Assembly: GCF_014646335.1 (NCBI RefSeq)
Contig: NZ_BMNG01000013.1
Coordinates: 1-64,000 of the forward strand
From: Streptomyces lasiicapitis
GTDB lineage: Bacteria; Actinomycetota; Actinomycetes; Streptomycetales; Streptomycetaceae
Direction of reading: 5' to 3'
Length of the DNA: 64,000 bases
Shown: one piece after another, positions 25,612-35,018 of the stretch
How the letters are laid out: each line of letters begins with the position of its first letter
Position numbering within the stretch: position 1 is the first letter of the stretch
Notes under the pieces: generated by a model
The model's database searches: none
Seen by the model: the letters and a program-made list of their open reading frames with translations, nothing else
Told to the model about the DNA's origin: nothing
Made by a program: the position numbers and the translations under genes

Positions 25612-25711
25612 CCCACGCGGCCCACGCGGCCCACGCGGCGCTCACGGCGCTCACGGCGCTCACGGCGCTCACAGCCCATCCGGCACAAGGTCCTGCGGCA
25701 TATGCCGCAGG
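25612..25711. repeat. Seven 9-bp tandem units and a perfect 20-bp palindrome
   Basis: Three copies of GCCCACGCG (25612-25638) run directly into four of GCGCTCACG/A (25639-25674) with no break in 9-bp register, right after a stop codon. Then a perfect 20-bp palindrome with centre GGCATATGCC lies at 25692-25711. The palindrome may terminate transcription or bind a dimeric regulator; the tandem array has no assigned function. Confidence 0.85.
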
Positions 25712-25798
25712 GGCAAGGTACTCCACCTCGCGTGTCATCGCCTGGGTTTCCCGCAACTCTGTGAAAGCGGGCGCTCACCACCGGTAGATCTATCCGGT

Positions 25799-26398
25799 AT
25801 GAGCCGCCTCCCCCACCCCCACACCGTTCCCGCCAACGCCTGCGACGTCACCCCCGAAGGCGCCGCCTGGCTCGCCTCTGCCGAAACGTATCCGCAGGGG
25901 CTGCTCACCGGCTGGCGGGCGCGGCCCACCGCCCCGGCCGTGCTGTCCTGCGGCACCGTCTTCGACGTGGTCAGCGTGCCCGCCGTCTTCGGGCGGCGGA
26001 TGGTCGACCGGTTATGGCACGACGGGCCCGGCTCCGGGCCCGTCGCCACCCACCGCGGCCGCATGCTGCTCTTCGCCGCCCCCGGCACCGCCCGGCGGCT
26101 GCCCTCGCTGCTCGCCTGGGAGGAGTGGGGTTCCGCCGTGCCGTCCCTGCTCTGCCACGGCGCGGGCGACGCCGTCACCGTGCCGCCGCTCGCGGCCGGG
26201 CCGGGCCCGGACGACCGGCTCGGATCGCGGTGGCTGGTCGCCCCGGACAGCCGGCACCCATGGCTCCCGGGGGCCGATGTGGTGCTCTGGGCCTGCGTCC
26301 GGGCGGCCCGGGAGGCGGGTGGGTCCGCGGTGCGTATATCGATTTTTCCTCCCCGCGATCAGGGTGCTAAGGTCTACGACGTCAGCAGGCGCCGCTAG
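25799..26398 (+). CDS. Conserved hypothetical protein resembling a primase/polymerase N-terminal domain; TTA codon
   Basis: This 199-residue soluble protein resembles the N-terminal bifunctional primase/polymerase-like proteins common in Streptomyces (segments GTVFDVVSVPAVFG; GRMLLFAAPGTARRLPSLL; VTVPPLAAG). The family link is tentative and no catalytic residues can be claimed. Codon 72 (26012-26014) is TTA, implying dependence on the bldA tRNA. The last codons and the stop TAG lie inside the 5' end of the downstream tRNA-Lys gene, so the annotated C-terminus is dictated by tRNA sequence. Confidence 0.7.
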   Translation: MSRLPHPHTVPANACDVTPEGAAWLASAETYPQGLLTGWRARPTAPAVLSCGTVFDVVSVPAVFGRRMVDRLWHDGPGSGPVATHRGRMLLFAAPGTARRLPSLLAWEEWGSAVPSLLCHGAGDAVTVPPLAAGPGPDDRLGSRWLVAPDSRHPWLPGADVVLWACVRAAREAGGSAVRISIFPPRDQGAKVYDVSRRR

Positions 26399-26462
26399 CT
26401 CAGTTGGTTAGAGCAGCTGACTCTTAATCAGCGGGTCCGGGGTTCGAGTCCCTGGCGGCGCA
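26389..26462 (+). tRNA. tRNA-Lys (CTT anticodon), copy 1
   Basis: The acceptor GCGCCGC pairs with GCGGCGC, the anticodon arm is GCTGA-CTCTTAA-TCAGC (anticodon CTT), and the T-arm loop is TTCGAGT. The discriminator is A, and CCA is not encoded. Its 74 bases are identical to those at 42453-42526. It overlaps the end of the upstream CDS by 10 bases. Confidence 0.97.
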
Positions 26463-26472
26463 CAGACGAAAA

Positions 26473-26507
26473 AGAAGCCCCTCACGGATGTGAGGGGCTT
26501 CTTTTTG
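26473..26507 (+). terminator. Terminator after tRNA-Lys copy 1
   Basis: A 13-bp stem (26473-26485 with 26490-26502) with a 4-base loop is followed by a T run, a textbook intrinsic terminator. It also faces the 3' end of the convergent metalloprotease gene. Confidence 0.92.
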
Positions 26508-26530
26508 CCTGGTCAGAGGCTTGCTTCCGA

Positions 26531-27781
26531 TCACGTCGGCGTGACCTTCAGCGTCCATGCTCCGGAAGCCGTTCTCGTCTCCACCTCGATCCTGACCCCC
26601 TCCGACGGCACCGTCAGGCTCTCCCCCGCGCGTACCGGCGCGTCCGCCAGTGGTGGGTACACCGAGTCGTTGCCGCACGCCGCCGAGTCCGGGTGGGCGT
26701 CGATCACCTCGATGGGGCCCCGGCCCGACGCCGTCTCGCTGCGGACGCGGTACGCAAGGACGCCCTCGCTGCACGTCGCCCGGTCGTTGCCCAGGGCGCC
26801 GCGCGCCTCGATGGCGACCACGCTGCCCCGGCCGGTGCGGACGACCGCCAGCTTGGTCGAGGTGGTGCCGCTGCGGGTGGGCTGCGCCGAGAGCGGGTCC
26901 AGGGTCAACCGGCGCGGGCCGCCCGCCACGCACACCACCTGCCGCGGGGCCAGCCAGCCGAGCTTCCACTTGTGCCAGGCGAACAGCTCCGGGGCCAGGC
27001 CGAACTGGCTGCCCATGACGTCCCAGTCGCCCACATGGGTGTCCCAGTCGCCCTTGCCGTCCGTGGGGCGGTGGTAGAGGTCCGGCAGGTCGAAGACGTG
27101 GCCCGTCTCGTGGGCCAGCACGTTGCGGTCCGGCGGGTGGCGCTCGAAGACCGTGACGATGCGGCGCAGCGGTGTGTCGTCCGCGTGCATCGGGTGGTCG
27201 AAGTTCACGACCTTCGTCGCGTCCGAGTCCACGCCGGGGGCGTCCGGATCGGCCACGAAGTAGACGATGTCGTACGCCGAGAAGTCCACGTGCGGATCCG
27301 CCGCCGCCACCGCGTCCCGCAGGTAGGCGGCGCGGCGCTGAGGATTCCAGTCCCGCTCTATGGCGTACGCCGCTGAATCTTCCGGCATTTCCACCCATTC
27401 GTGTTGCGGGTGTGGGCGCAGTGTGAACCTTCCGTAGGAAGCTCGCTGGAAGAACTCGCTCGTGGCCGGGAAGTAGTCGGCCGCCAGCTCGTCGGGCGTC
27501 GTCATCGGCGGGGAGTCCGGGAAGGAGAGGAAGACCATGACGGCGTCGAGGGCGCGGGACGGCCGCGGATAGGCGGCGTTCCAGGTGTCAAGGCCCTCCG
27601 AGTGGTGTGCGGGCGTGCGGCGCAGGGCGCACGGGCCCGCCGAGCCCTGGGCGAACGCCGGTCCCGCGACCAGTGAGGTGGCGGCCAGAGCGGTCAGGCA
27701 GGTGAAGAGGATTCCCGCGCTGCGCAGGCGCGGCCACTCCCCAACACGGGTGAGCATCCAAGGGGGGAGCTGACGCTCCAC
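26531..27781 (-). CDS. Secreted M6-family (immune-inhibitor-A-like) metalloprotease
   Basis: This 416-residue preproprotein has a signal peptide (GILFTCLTALAATSLVAGPAFA). A catalytic domain carries the zinc motif HETGHVFDLPDLYH, whose two histidines and downstream residues ligate zinc, and VGDWDVMGSQ as the following Met-turn. The C-terminal domain is beta-rich. The family includes bacterial secreted M6 proteases. GTG at 27781 was chosen because GGAGG sits five bases before it; longer upstream frames lack such a site. It is divergent from cdgA across about 370 bp. Confidence 0.88.
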   Translation of the reverse strand: MERQLPPWMLTRVGEWPRLRSAGILFTCLTALAATSLVAGPAFAQGSAGPCALRRTPAHHSEGLDTWNAAYPRPSRALDAVMVFLSFPDSPPMTTPDELAADYFPATSEFFQRASYGRFTLRPHPQHEWVEMPEDSAAYAIERDWNPQRRAAYLRDAVAAADPHVDFSAYDIVYFVADPDAPGVDSDATKVVNFDHPMHADDTPLRRIVTVFERHPPDRNVLAHETGHVFDLPDLYHRPTDGKGDWDTHVGDWDVMGSQFGLAPELFAWHKWKLGWLAPRQVVCVAGGPRRLTLDPLSAQPTRSGTTSTKLAVVRTGRGSVVAIEARGALGNDRATCSEGVLAYRVRSETASGRGPIEVIDAHPDSAACGNDSVYPPLADAPVRAGESLTVPSEGVRIEVETRTASGAWTLKVTPT

Positions 27782-27901
27782 GTCGACCTCCGGGTGCGGA
27801 ATGCGAGACACCCCACCCACCCTGTGATGATTTGTTGAAGTTCGCCCAGTTTGTCTGACCCGGCCGAGTGACGAACGGCCAGGATGCGACACTCCGACCG
27901 C

Positions 27902-27914
27902 TCACTGACCGTCA
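27902..27914. promoter_or_regulatory. Candidate BldD box upstream of cdgA
   Basis: TCACTGACCGTCA fits the spaced BldD pattern TNAC-N5-GTNA exactly. It lies 237 bp before cdgA and 121 bp before the divergent protease start. A second match, TCACGGAGCGTCA, lies inside the cdgA coding region at 28218-28230. In S. coelicolor cdgA is a known BldD target; these particular sites are inferred. Confidence 0.55.
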
Positions 27915-28150
27915 CAAGCGGTCGAGCCGCGGATATCCCCGTACACGGCTGAGCAGAAACGATCTGTCGGCGGCCCCCGCAGCCCCCGTTCGCCGTGCCA
28001 CGGCTGGAACGCCCCGACGGCCTGCCTCTATGATCGGCACACTTTCCCGGCCCCGTCGGCCGTCCGCCAACCGGCCGGCCGCTTCACCAGACCCGCCAGA
28101 TTTGGGGCCCATCGACCTGCTCGACATCAATTGCACTGCGGGAGCAAGCG

Positions 28151-30010
28151 GTGAACGGAACCTCTCAAGGGCCGACCGCCACAGCGGTCGCAACACTCGG
28201 CCGCGCCTGGCCTGCCGTCACGGAGCGTCACCTATCGGGCCCGACCGGCCCCCTCGCCCAGTACACCGCCGACTACCTCGCCGCCTTCACCGCGGCTCCC
28301 CTGGCCCTCGCCGTCGTGGACCGCGAGGGCCTGGTCGTCAGCGCCAACGACGCGCTGGGCGATCTGCTCGGCGCCGACCCCGCCGACCTCACCGGCCGGG
28401 CCGCCGCCGATCTGGTGGACCTCACGTCCGACGCCCGCACCTGGCACGCGTACCGGGAGGTCCTCCGCGGCCGGCAGGCCAAGCTGCGCTGCACCCGCCG
28501 CCTGAAACACCCCGACGGGCACTCGCTCTGGACCCAGATCACCGCGTCCCCGCTGCCCGGCGGCAGCGAGCGGTACGGCGCGGGCAGCGTCCTGCTCGCC
28601 GCCGCAGACATCAGCGCGCGCCGGGACCTCCAGGCCCGCCTCCGGCATCTCCAGATGCACGACCCGGTGACCCGCCTGCCCAACCGCGCGCTCTTCTTCG
28701 AGCGGCTCGCCACCGCCCTGGAGGCCGGTGCGTACGACGACACCAGCACCGGGCGGATCGGGCTCTGCTATCTGGACCTCGACGGCTTCAAGGCCGTCAA
28801 CGACACCCTCGGCCATCGCGTCGGCGACCGGCTGCTCGCCGCCGTCGCCGAGCGGCTGACCGCCCTCGCCGACGAGGCGGGGTACGGCAGGGCGTCGGCG
28901 CCGCTGGTCGCGCGGCTCGGCGGGGACGAGTTCGCGCTGCTCGTGGAGGACTCCACGGGCACGGACCAGCTCACCGAGCTCGCCGAGACCACCCTGCGGG
29001 CCCTCCAGGAACCCTTCGACCTGTCCGGGCAGCGGCTGTCCCTCTCGGCCTCCATCGGCGTCGTCGAGCGGCGCGCCGCCGGCACCACGACCACCGGCCT
29101 GATGCAGGCCGCGGACACCACGCTGTACTGGGCGAAGGCCGACGGCAAGGCCCGCTGGACGCTGTTCGACCCCGAGCGCAACGCCCATCGCATGACCCGG
29201 CAGGCACTGGCCAGTTCACTGCGCCCCGCCGTCGAACGCGACGAATTCGTCCTGGACTACCAGCCGTTGGTGAGCCTCGACGGCGGCGGCATGCGCGGGG
29301 TCGAGGCGCTCGTACGCTGGCAGCACCCGCAGTTCGGGCTGCTCACGCCGAATCGGTTCATCGGACTTGCTGAAGAAGACGGCTCGATCGTGCAGCTCGG
29401 GCGGTGGGTGCTGCGGACCGCCTGCCGGCAGGCCCGCCGCTGGCAGCTCGAACACCCCGACAGGGAACCGCTGTTCGTCAGCGTCAACGTCGCCGTGCGC
29501 CAGGTCTGGGACTCCGACCTCGTCGCGGACGTCGCCGAGATCCTCGCCGAGACGGGCCTGCCCTCGCGGCTGCTGCAACTGGAGCTGACCGAGTCCGCGG
29601 TCATGGGCTCCGCGGGCCGTCCGTTGCAGGCCCTGCAGGCCCTCAGCGACATGGGCGTACGCATCGCCATCGACGACTTCGGCACGGGCTACTCCAACCT
29701 CGCCTACCTCAGCCGCCTCCCCGTCTCCGTCCTGAAGCTGGACGGCTCCTTCGTCCGCGGCTTCCAGTACGACGAGGGCGAGTACGGCGAGGCCGCCGCG
29801 CACATCAACCCCGCCGACGAGGTCATCGTCGAGGCGCTGGTGCAGCTCGCCCACCGCCTCGGGCTCACCGTCACCGCGGAGTGCGTGGAGACCTCCGGGC
29901 AGGCGGAGCGGCTGCGCAGGATCGGGTGCGACACCGGGCAGGGGTGGCTCTACTCCCGGCCGGTCGCGGCGGACCGTATCTCCGTACTTCTCAAGGACGA
30001 GGGTTCGTAA
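28151..30010 (+). CDS. cdgA: CdgA, PAS-GGDEF-EAL cyclic-di-GMP enzyme
   Basis: This 619-residue signalling protein has a PAS domain at about 40-150 (APLALAVVDREGLVVSANDALG) and a GGDEF domain at about 165-335 with intact RLGGDEFALLVED. A C-terminal EAL domain at about 350-610 carries GVEALVRWQHP, ELTES, DDFGTGYSNL and AECVET, all consistent with an active phosphodiesterase. The architecture and chromosomal position match CdgA, which balances c-di-GMP for development and antibiotic production. There is no membrane segment, so it is cytosolic. GTG 28151 follows GGAG. Partly repeated sequence with extra stop codons follows the gene. Confidence 0.92.
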   Translation: MNGTSQGPTATAVATLGRAWPAVTERHLSGPTGPLAQYTADYLAAFTAAPLALAVVDREGLVVSANDALGDLLGADPADLTGRAAADLVDLTSDARTWHAYREVLRGRQAKLRCTRRLKHPDGHSLWTQITASPLPGGSERYGAGSVLLAAADISARRDLQARLRHLQMHDPVTRLPNRALFFERLATALEAGAYDDTSTGRIGLCYLDLDGFKAVNDTLGHRVGDRLLAAVAERLTALADEAGYGRASAPLVARLGGDEFALLVEDSTGTDQLTELAETTLRALQEPFDLSGQRLSLSASIGVVERRAAGTTTTGLMQAADTTLYWAKADGKARWTLFDPERNAHRMTRQALASSLRPAVERDEFVLDYQPLVSLDGGGMRGVEALVRWQHPQFGLLTPNRFIGLAEEDGSIVQLGRWVLRTACRQARRWQLEHPDREPLFVSVNVAVRQVWDSDLVADVAEILAETGLPSRLLQLELTESAVMGSAGRPLQALQALSDMGVRIAIDDFGTGYSNLAYLSRLPVSVLKLDGSFVRGFQYDEGEYGEAAAHINPADEVIVEALVQLAHRLGLTVTAECVETSGQAERLRRIGCDTGQGWLYSRPVAADRISVLLKDEGS

Positions 30011-30065
30011 GGGCGCTGGTTCGTGAGGGAGGCGCGAGAGTTCGTGAGGCTCTTGACGCGTACGG

Positions 30066-30986
30066 TCACGTCGCGGGGGTCGGCTCGTCGCGTGCCGTCA
30101 CGCAGGCCTCGATGAAGTCCCGTACCGCCTGCGGGACTTGGGTGCCCCGCGCGCAGGCCACGCCCACCTCGGTGGGGCCGACTCCGCGCACGGGGCGGTA
30201 GGTCACGTCGGGGTGGCCGTCGTGGGCGGTTGTTTCCAGGGCGGCGGCCTCGGGGGTGAGGGCCACGCCGTGGCCGCCCGCTATCGCCGTCAGCCACTCT
30301 TCGGGGGTGTGGGCGACGGCGCCGATCTTCGGCGGACGGCCGTCCCGTTCGTCCGCCGCGAGCCAGTGGTCGCGCCACCAGCCGGACTCCGGCGGGGCCG
30401 CGACGAAGGGCTCGTCGAGGAGATCGGTGAAGTCGACCTCCTGCTGGTCTGCGAGGCGGTGCGCCGTCGGAAGCGCAACCCAGCGCCGCTCGGTCAGCAA
30501 CACCTCTATGTCCAGGGCCTCCTGGCCGGGGAACGGCAGCCGCAGCAGCGCCACGTCGGCCGTGCCGCCCGCGAGGCCGGCCGTCGGGTCGTCGCACGCG
30601 GTCCGCGTCAACTGCACGCGCCAGCCCGGTCTGCGGCGCGCGAACTCGGCGACGATGCGCCGGGTCAGCTCGTTCGCGCCGCCGGCCACGAAGCCGACCC
30701 GCAGGATCCGGTCCGCCCGCGCGGAGGCGCCCCGGGTGGCGCGCAGCGCGCCGTCCCAGGCGTCGAGGACGGCGGGCGCGGAGGCGGCGAGCGCCACGCC
30801 CGCGTCCGTCAGGGTCATCCCGGCGCGCGAGCGCGTGAACAGCTCCGTTCCCAACCGGGTCTCCAGCTGCCTGATCTGCTGGGTCAGCGCGGGCTGCGAG
30901 AGGAAGAGGCGTTCGGCGGCACGGGTGAGGTCGCCCTCCTGGGCGACGACGGTGAAGTAGCGCAGCAGCCGGGTGTCCATGTCCAT
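30066..30986 (-). CDS. LysR-family transcriptional regulator
   Basis: This 306-residue LTTR has an N-terminal winged helix at 1-65 (LLRYFTVVAQEGDLTRAAERL; LSQPALTQQIRQLETRLG). A two-lobed effector-binding domain follows (LRVGFVAGGANELTRRIV; GHGVALTPEAAALE). The gene ends next to cdgA in convergent orientation and has no divergent partner within 190 bp on the other side, so its target is unclear; the downstream flavin oxidoreductase is on the same strand. Confidence 0.92.
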   Translation of the reverse strand: MDMDTRLLRYFTVVAQEGDLTRAAERLFLSQPALTQQIRQLETRLGTELFTRSRAGMTLTDAGVALAASAPAVLDAWDGALRATRGASARADRILRVGFVAGGANELTRRIVAEFARRRPGWRVQLTRTACDDPTAGLAGGTADVALLRLPFPGQEALDIEVLLTERRWVALPTAHRLADQQEVDFTDLLDEPFVAAPPESGWWRDHWLAADERDGRPPKIGAVAHTPEEWLTAIAGGHGVALTPEAAALETTAHDGHPDVTYRPVRGVGPTEVGVACARGTQVPQAVRDFIEACVTARDEPTPAT

Positions 30987-31183
30987 GCGGACAGGTTAGG
31001 GAAGGGGGAGGGGGGTTGCGGGTGTGGGGTGGAAGGCTTGGCGGGACGCCAACGGCCGTAGGGAGACGGCGAGTTCACTGTGGGGTTCGTTCACCGGTTT
31101 CGCTGTCGGCGCGGGTCGCGTGAAGGTGCCGCCTCCACCCCCGTCGGAGGCGGCACCTTCCATGGCGGCATTCGGAGCCGGGG

Positions 31184-32317
<1,134 letters not shown>

Positions 32318-32461
32318 CGGGGCCTCCTGCTGCTCTGTCCGTACGTCACGTCGTTCGGTAGTTCGGGGTACGGGTGGGTGCAACAGGAGGGGGGCTCCGG
32401 TTATTCCCTCGGGGAGGGGTGGGGTTCGGATTCGCGTGCGGGTGGGTGGGGCCTCGCGGTG

Positions 32462-32917
32462 CGCCCCAGGCCCGCCCCTTCTCCGAAACCAGGGGCTGCC
32501 GCCCCTGGACCCCGCTGTCGGCCTGAACGGCCTCGTCCTCAATCGCCGGACGGGCTGAAGGGAACCGGGGCGGGGGTGGAGGTCCCGGGCGGGTGGGACA
32601 GGCCCCCGCCGTATCGGCGCTCCGCGCCTCGTCCTCAATCGCCGGACGGGCTGAAGGGGGACGGGGCGAGGTGGGAGTCCGGGGCGGGTGGGACAGGCCC
32701 CCGCTGATCGCCGCTTCGCAGCTCGTCCTCGAGCGCCGGACGGGCTGAGACCTTGCTGGGGCGGGCTGGAATGTGCGGGTGATTTCAGCCCCTCCGGCGT
32801 TTGAGGAGCGGGGTCTGGGGCGGAGCCCCAGGAGGGCGGGTGGGTGGGGAAGAAGCCTGCCCGGCGTTTGAGGGCGAGGCGCGGAGCGCCGATTAGGGGG
32901 AGAGGGGCGGAGCCCCA
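32462..32917. repeat. Cluster of dispersed intergenic repeats, copies 2-6
   Basis: Within the 611-bp gap 32318-32928 the core CTCGTCCTCAATCGCCGG or its complement occurs five times. Cores are near 32531-32559, 32626-32654 and 32721-32750 in one orientation, and 32785-32830 and 32854-32917 in the other. The first copy also carries the extended arm CCAGGGGCTGCCGCCCCTGG. Copies in opposite orientation can fold into large hairpins. No gene is seen here apart from the promoter of the flavin oxidoreductase. Confidence 0.85.
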
Positions 32918-32928
32918 GACGGGGCGGG

Positions 32929-33669
32929 TTAGTCGTGGGGGGCCTGGATTACTGGTTCTCGGCGGAAGAGGGTGCCCAGGGTGGGGGCGTTCACTCGGCG
33001 GGAGGCCAGGCGGAGGGCTTCCCAGACGGTGGCCTGGTTGGCGGTGAGGATCGGCTTGCCGAGGGTGGCCTCCAGGTCCTGGATGTGTGCGGCGGTGTGG
33101 AGTGCGGTGTCCGGGAGGAGGACGGCGTCCGCGTCGGGGTGGTCGCCGGCGCGGGCCAGGGCGAGGACCTCGTCGCGGCCCCACGTGCCGACCTCCGCCG
33201 CCGTGATGATCCCGCTCCCCCGCATGGCGACGACCTCGATGCCCGCCGCCTTGAGGAAGGCGGAGAAGTGGGCGGCCACGTCCTCGGGGTAGGTGGCGGC
33301 GATGGCGACGCGTGCCGCCCCCACCTCACGTACGGCGTGGGCGAAGGCGAACGACGTGGAGGAGGCGGGAAGCCCCGCCACCTTGGCGAGCGCGCGGACC
33401 TGGTCGTGCGCGCCCTCCCAGCCGAAGACGAAGCTCCCGCTGGTGCACGCCCACACCACGGCCTCCGCGCCGGTGAGCCGCAGCTCCTCGACCCCGGCGG
33501 CGAGCCGTGCCGTGGAGCCCATCTCCAGGAGCGCGTCCACACGGTGGGCGTCCTCGCCGATGTCCGTGTGGACGACTTGCAGGCGGATGTCGGAGCCGAG
33601 CATCTGCTCCATGCGGGGGTAGTCGTCCTCGGCGGAGTGGCCCGGGTAGAGGAATCCGAGTGCGGTCAA
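32929..33669 (-). CDS. EutA-like Asp/Glu racemase/maleate isomerase superfamily protein, second Cys missing
   Basis: This 246-residue protein has the racemase fold with the first active-site cysteine in VWACTSGSFVFG near residue 75. The second position, which is a cysteine in ISCTNLPT of the upstream paralogue, is occupied by Asp here (LLPDTALHT). The start is TTG at 33669, supported by AGAAGGAGG and by a TTGA overlap with the stop of the upstream gene. The family contains maleate isomerases, arylmalonate decarboxylases and EutA of ectoine utilisation. The lost cysteine suggests a decarboxylase-like or non-racemising chemistry, or a regulatory subunit. Confidence 0.82.
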   Translation of the reverse strand: MTALGFLYPGHSAEDDYPRMEQMLGSDIRLQVVHTDIGEDAHRVDALLEMGSTARLAAGVEELRLTGAEAVVWACTSGSFVFGWEGAHDQVRALAKVAGLPASSTSFAFAHAVREVGAARVAIAATYPEDVAAHFSAFLKAAGIEVVAMRGSGIITAAEVGTWGRDEVLALARAGDHPDADAVLLPDTALHTAAHIQDLEATLGKPILTANQATVWEALRLASRRVNAPTLGTLFRREPVIQAPHD

Positions 33670-34694
33670 GTCCAGCCTCCTTCTGCGGTCGGTCCTGCGG
33701 GCCCCGTGGCTTCGCCCGGTCCGGCCGGTCCCCCGGGCGGGTCGGGCAGGTTGTCCGCGGGCGCCGCGGTGGGCGGACCCGCGGTGATCGGTGGCACCGC
33801 CGCGTCGGTCACCGCGGGTCCGCCCACCGCACCCGCCGACGGCTCCAACGCCTCGTACACGTCGTACACCTCGTACGAAGGCTGATCCGCCGACTCGTAC
33901 GCGGGCGCCGGCAGCGCGTCGAGCACGCCGAACTCCGCGGCCCCCGGCCGCGCGCCCGCGTTGATCAGCGCTTGGTAGGGCCCTACCGCACGCGTACCCA
34001 GCCTGCGCAGGGCCGACCACATCGTCACCTGGTTCGCCGAGATGACCGGCATCCGCAGCTCCGCCTCGAGCTGCGGGATGACGTCGTACGTGGGCAGGTT
34101 CGTGCAGCTGATGAACAGCGCATCCACCGGCCCGTTCGCCGCGCGCCGCGCCATGTCGGCGACGTCGCGGTACGGGACCTTCCAGATGTGCCGGGTCAGG
34201 CCCAGGTAGGCCCGGCCCACGACGGAGACGCCCGCCTCGCTCAGATACTCCTCCAGGGACTGGGTCACCGACCAGGTGTAGGGCGTGACGAGGGCGATGC
34301 GCCGCGCGTCCAGCTCTTCGAGTGCTTCGAGCAGCGCGCCGGACGTCGTCACCGACGCCACCGCGCCCTCGCGCGTCATGGCCTCGCACATCGCCCGCTC
34401 GCCCGCGATGCCGCCGACGAAACTGCCCGAGGTGCAGGCGTACGCGAGGACTTCCGGTTCGGCGGCCGTCAGCGCGCGTACCGCCTCGGCCAGCGTCTCG
34501 TGCTCGCTGACCAGGCGTGCCAGATCCAGGCTGACTTCGACGGGCACGTACGGCGTGCGCGTCAGATGCAGGGAGACCTCGTCCGGGACCCAGCGCCACA
34601 GCTCCCGGTCGAGGGCGAAGTCGAAGGGTGCGACGACGCCGACACCGCGCTGAGGGTGTGGTCCGCCGAGCGAGGAAAAGGAAGTGACGTCCAT
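33666..34694 (-). CDS. EutA-like maleate isomerase/Asp-Glu racemase superfamily protein
   Basis: This 342-residue protein carries both active-site cysteines: YACTSGSFVGG near residue 85 and FISCTNLPTYD near 195. Residues 1-255 are the catalytic domain. The last 85 residues form a Pro/Gly/Ala-rich tail unique to this copy, encoded partly by a perfect DNA hairpin at 33766-33830. It is cotranscribed and translationally coupled with the paralogue at 32929-33669. It is likely to act on a small dicarboxylate or amino acid derivative; proximity to the Ehu importer favours an ectoine-related role, though this is inference. Confidence 0.82.
   Translation of the reverse strand: MDVTSFSSLGGPHPQRGVGVVAPFDFALDRELWRWVPDEVSLHLTRTPYVPVEVSLDLARLVSEHETLAEAVRALTAAEPEVLAYACTSGSFVGGIAGERAMCEAMTREGAVASVTTSGALLEALEELDARRIALVTPYTWSVTQSLEEYLSEAGVSVVGRAYLGLTRHIWKVPYRDVADMARRAANGPVDALFISCTNLPTYDVIPQLEAELRMPVISANQVTMWSALRRLGTRAVGPYQALINAGARPGAAEFGVLDALPAPAYESADQPSYEVYDVYEALEPSAGAVGGPAVTDAAVPPITAGPPTAAPADNLPDPPGGPAGPGEATGPAGPTAEGGWT
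33766..33830. repeat. Perfect 22-bp inverted repeat inside a coding region
   Basis: Positions 33766-33787 are perfectly complementary to 33809-33830 with a 21-base spacer. It lies in the 3' part of the EutA-like gene (33666-34694) and encodes near-mirror peptides (AVGGPAVTDAA and PPITAGPPTAA). Its stability suggests a translational or transcriptional pause before the coupled downstream gene. Confidence 0.8.
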
Positions 34695-35018
34695 GAGCAG
34701 GCCCTAAATTCGTGCGTGCAGGGACAGGGCCGGCCGGGGGCCGGAAGTGGAGCTGGCGGCGCGCGACGCGCCGGGACGTCGGGACAAGGGTGCGTGTGTG
34801 CGGCGAGCACACCGTGCGCGAGAGCGCGAGCACGCTGTGTGTCCGGCTCTGTGGTGCCAGTACTGAACTGCTTCTGTTGACGAAGGTAGGTTGGGGTGCC
34901 AGCGTGGTCAATCCGCACATCTCAGACGGCTGAGAACGAGGGCCGCCGGGAAGCTGCGGCAGTCGTCCCGACGCTCTCCCAGGGAAGCGGGCTCTCGTTG
35001 CGAAACGGTTTCTCTGCC
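34695..35018. promoter_or_regulatory. Divergent promoter region of the EutA-like and dehydrogenase genes
   Basis: This 324-bp gap lies between divergent genes. A TTGACG hexamer lies near 34877 in the rightward direction. The frame of the dehydrogenase stays open back to GTG 34896, so the true start could be upstream of the ATG chosen. No other gene is seen. Confidence 0.45.

Noticed and set aside
25612..25674. CRISPR array
   Set aside because: The 9-bp units are contiguous with no spacers and there are no cas genes. No CRISPR-like array was seen anywhere in the window.
32318..33184. N-terminal extension of the flavin oxidoreductase frame through the repeat region
   Set aside because: The extension encodes Pro/Arg-rich nonsense across repeat copies, and GTG 32317 has an AGGAGG site at ideal spacing.
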